A stretch of 64,000 bases of DNA from Flavobacterium sp. 5 (GTDB lineage Bacteria > Bacteroidota > Bacteroidia > Flavobacteriales > Flavobacteriaceae). The notes under the pieces were generated by a model, which was not told the DNA's origin, searched no databases, and worked only from the letters and a program-made list of their open reading frames with translations. Position numbers and translations under genes: made by a program. The stretch is from contig NZ_PHUE01000001.1 of assembly GCF_002813295.1 (NCBI RefSeq), positions 744,001 to 808,000 on the forward strand, read 5' to 3'. This document shows, piece after piece, positions 62,722-64,000 of this stretch (its first letter is position 1; each line of letters begins with the position of its first letter).

Positions 62722-64000
62722 TTATTTCTTAACAAACAATTCTTCTAAAACTTCAGCTTCTGAACCGTTTGGAGTAGTAATTTTAAGCATTTTAGAAAGA
62801 GTCGGAGCAATTTCTGTAATATATTCTTTTTTATTAGATTCACCTTTTGGAACATGCCAACCATAAAAAAGTAACGGCACATTAGTATCATAACTATTAG
62901 GAGTTCCGTGAGTAGTTCCTGTCTCTATGCTTTCCAAATATCCCGCACCTTGAAGAACAACAAGATCACCACTTTGTTTAACATCATATCCCTTAAATAT
63001 AAAATTTAAATAATAATCCTGACCGGTAGCACCCAAAATCTCTTCTTGCGTATATACTCTCTTAATGTAATCTTGTGTCATTAAAAAATCTTTGAAACTT
63101 TGTTTTACTTTAGGTAGTTCCAAGCCTTTTTCTTTTATTAGTTCTCTATTTAAGAAAACATTAAAGTTAGAATAATTCGACACTAAATTAACCCCAAATG
63201 TATCCGTTGAAAATTTATTAAGGGAATTAAAAATTTCCTTTGAAGGTATGTTTGTTACATTATATTTACGGTCTTTCAAATAAATAGGATTTTCAGCAAC
63301 AGCATGATCTGCAGTTAAGAAAACCAAATAATTATCTTTACCCACAGTCTTATCCAAATTCTCCAAGAAAGCAGCAATAGTAAGATCCAAACGTAAATAA
63401 GTATCTTGAACTTCCATAGATCTTGGACCAAAATTATGCCCTACATAATCAGTTGAAGAAAAACTTACAGCTAAGAAATCGGTAATATTATCTTTTCCCA
63501 GTTCTTCTTTATCTATTGCTCTTATGGCTAATTCCGCCAAAAAGTCATTCCCAAATGGAGTTGATTTCAAAACTTCCATTCCACTTTCTTTATAAACTTT
63601 ACTTAAATCATAAGGAAATACAGGAGGTAATATTTTACCTAAATTACCTTCATAAGGATTATTGTCAGGTAAACTTTCGTTATAAGTTTCAACAGGCTTC
63701 AATAAACTCCATCCTTTATCGATATATTTCATGTAATTCTTCTCAGCATTGAATTGAGTAACCCAATCCGGCATTTTATCGCCATAAAAAGTACTCGAAA
63801 TAAACGCTCCCGATTTAGTACACCAAAAAGCCCAATTAGCAAAATGACCAGCTGGTAAAATAGCACCACGATCTTTAATACTCAAACCAATAACTTTACC
63901 CTTAAAGTTTGTTGCCATTCTCAATTCATCGGTAATTGTAGTACTCAAAAGATTTTTCGGAGACATTGCTCCTTCTTTTTCAGCCCCTTCTACTAGTGTT
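62722..64000 (-). CDS. pafA: PafA-type alkaline phosphatase (5' part beyond the right edge)
   Basis: The frame is open through the right edge: codons before the internal ATG at 63966 read TLVEGAEKEGA, matching PafA sequence upstream of MSPKNLLSTTITDEL. The true start, signal peptide and Thr nucleophile are therefore outside. About 426 codons are visible with the zinc ligands in SSTDYVGHNFGP and LTADHAVAEN and the C-terminal H in GTTHGTPNSYDTNVPLLFYG. It is a broad-specificity periplasmic phosphomonoesterase common in Flavobacteria that is active even with phosphate present. Confidence 0.92.
   Translation of the reverse strand, partial: TLVEGAEKEGAMSPKNLLSTTITDELRMATNFKGKVIGLSIKDRGAILPAGHFANWAFWCTKSGAFISSTFYGDKMPDWVTQFNAEKNYMKYIDKGWSLLKPVETYNESLPDNNPYEGNLGKILPPVFPYDLSKVYKESGMEVLKSTPFGNDFLAELAIRAIDKEELGKDNITDFLAVSFSSTDYVGHNFGPRSMEVQDTYLRLDLTIAAFLENLDKTVGKDNYLVFLTADHAVAENPIYLKDRKYNVTNIPSKEIFNSLNKFSTDTFGVNLVSNYSNFNVFLNRELIKEKGLELPKVKQSFKDFLMTQDYIKRVYTQEEILGATGQDYYLNFIFKGYDVKQSGDLVVLQGAGYLESIETGTTHGTPNSYDTNVPLLFYGWHVPKGESNKKEYITEIAPTLSKMLKITTPNGSEAEVLEELFVKK

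Overview
The window looks like a chromosome segment of a Flavobacterium-type bacterium (Bacteroidota, Flavobacteriia). The reasons are low G+C, Bacteroidota-style promoters (-7 box TAnnTTTG, few Shine-Dalgarno sites), a type IX secretion sorting domain, TonB receptor plus DUF4249 lipoprotein pairing, a monomeric NADP isocitrate dehydrogenase, a cyclophilin-FKBP fusion and structured repeats resembling the Flavo-1 RNA motif. No rRNA, tRNA, CRISPR array, transposase or prophage was found.

Layout. 1-3.5 kb: 5' part of an FMN-binding glutamate synthase-family membrane protein, a NYN-LOTUS protein, and a divergent yceI/hxlR pair with an operator-like repeat between them. 3.6-7.5 kb: an alpha-oxoamine synthase (serine palmitoyltransferase or cysteate acyltransferase type) and an operon of two serine hydrolases and a sulfurtransferase. 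7.5-18.3 kb, mostly minus strand: SulP permease, Coa1-like protein, CsaA, PPIase fusion, MFS, cupin, two-domain TlpA-like protein, ABM protein and an M3 peptidase. 18.5-24 kb: DUF1569, nuclease, trmD, rplS and icd. 24-26.2 kb: a tetR/HMA-like/MFS operon. 26.7-34 kb: a T9SS cargo protein, a duplicated MFS tail, a lipoprotein alpha/beta hydrolase and a TonB receptor/DUF4249 operon. 34-43.4 kb: thiN, a secreted protein, an M20 amidohydrolase, a class C serine hydrolase, DUF2200, rlmF, uvrB and terB. 43.4-52 kb: an esterase with a TTG start, a thioredoxin-like protein, DUF1456, a LytS/LytTR pair, DUF5694, selO and a geranylgeranyl-reductase-like flavoprotein. 52-64 kb: sucC, gltBD, lysA, a diheme cytochrome c and the 3' part of pafA.

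Most genes are housekeeping or common flavobacterial functions. Central carbon and nitrogen metabolism is well represented (icd, sucC, gltBD, lysA), as are translation and RNA modification (trmD, rplS, rlmF) and DNA repair (uvrB). The cell envelope appears as TonB import, T9SS export, lipoproteins, and possible sphingolipid or sulfonolipid synthesis.

The most unusual material is between genes. (i) Five copies of a structured repeat have stems that vary in a compensatory way. (ii) Two intergenic arrays of about 14-15 degenerate 21-22 bp units have different sequences but the same layout. (iii) A 78-bp duplicate of the end of an MFS gene lies 3 kb from its parent. (iv) There is an 18-bp tandem operator at yceI/hxlR and a 21-bp perfect inverted repeat over the cupin promoter. 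(v) TTCATAA-type heptad repeats lie beside several promoters.
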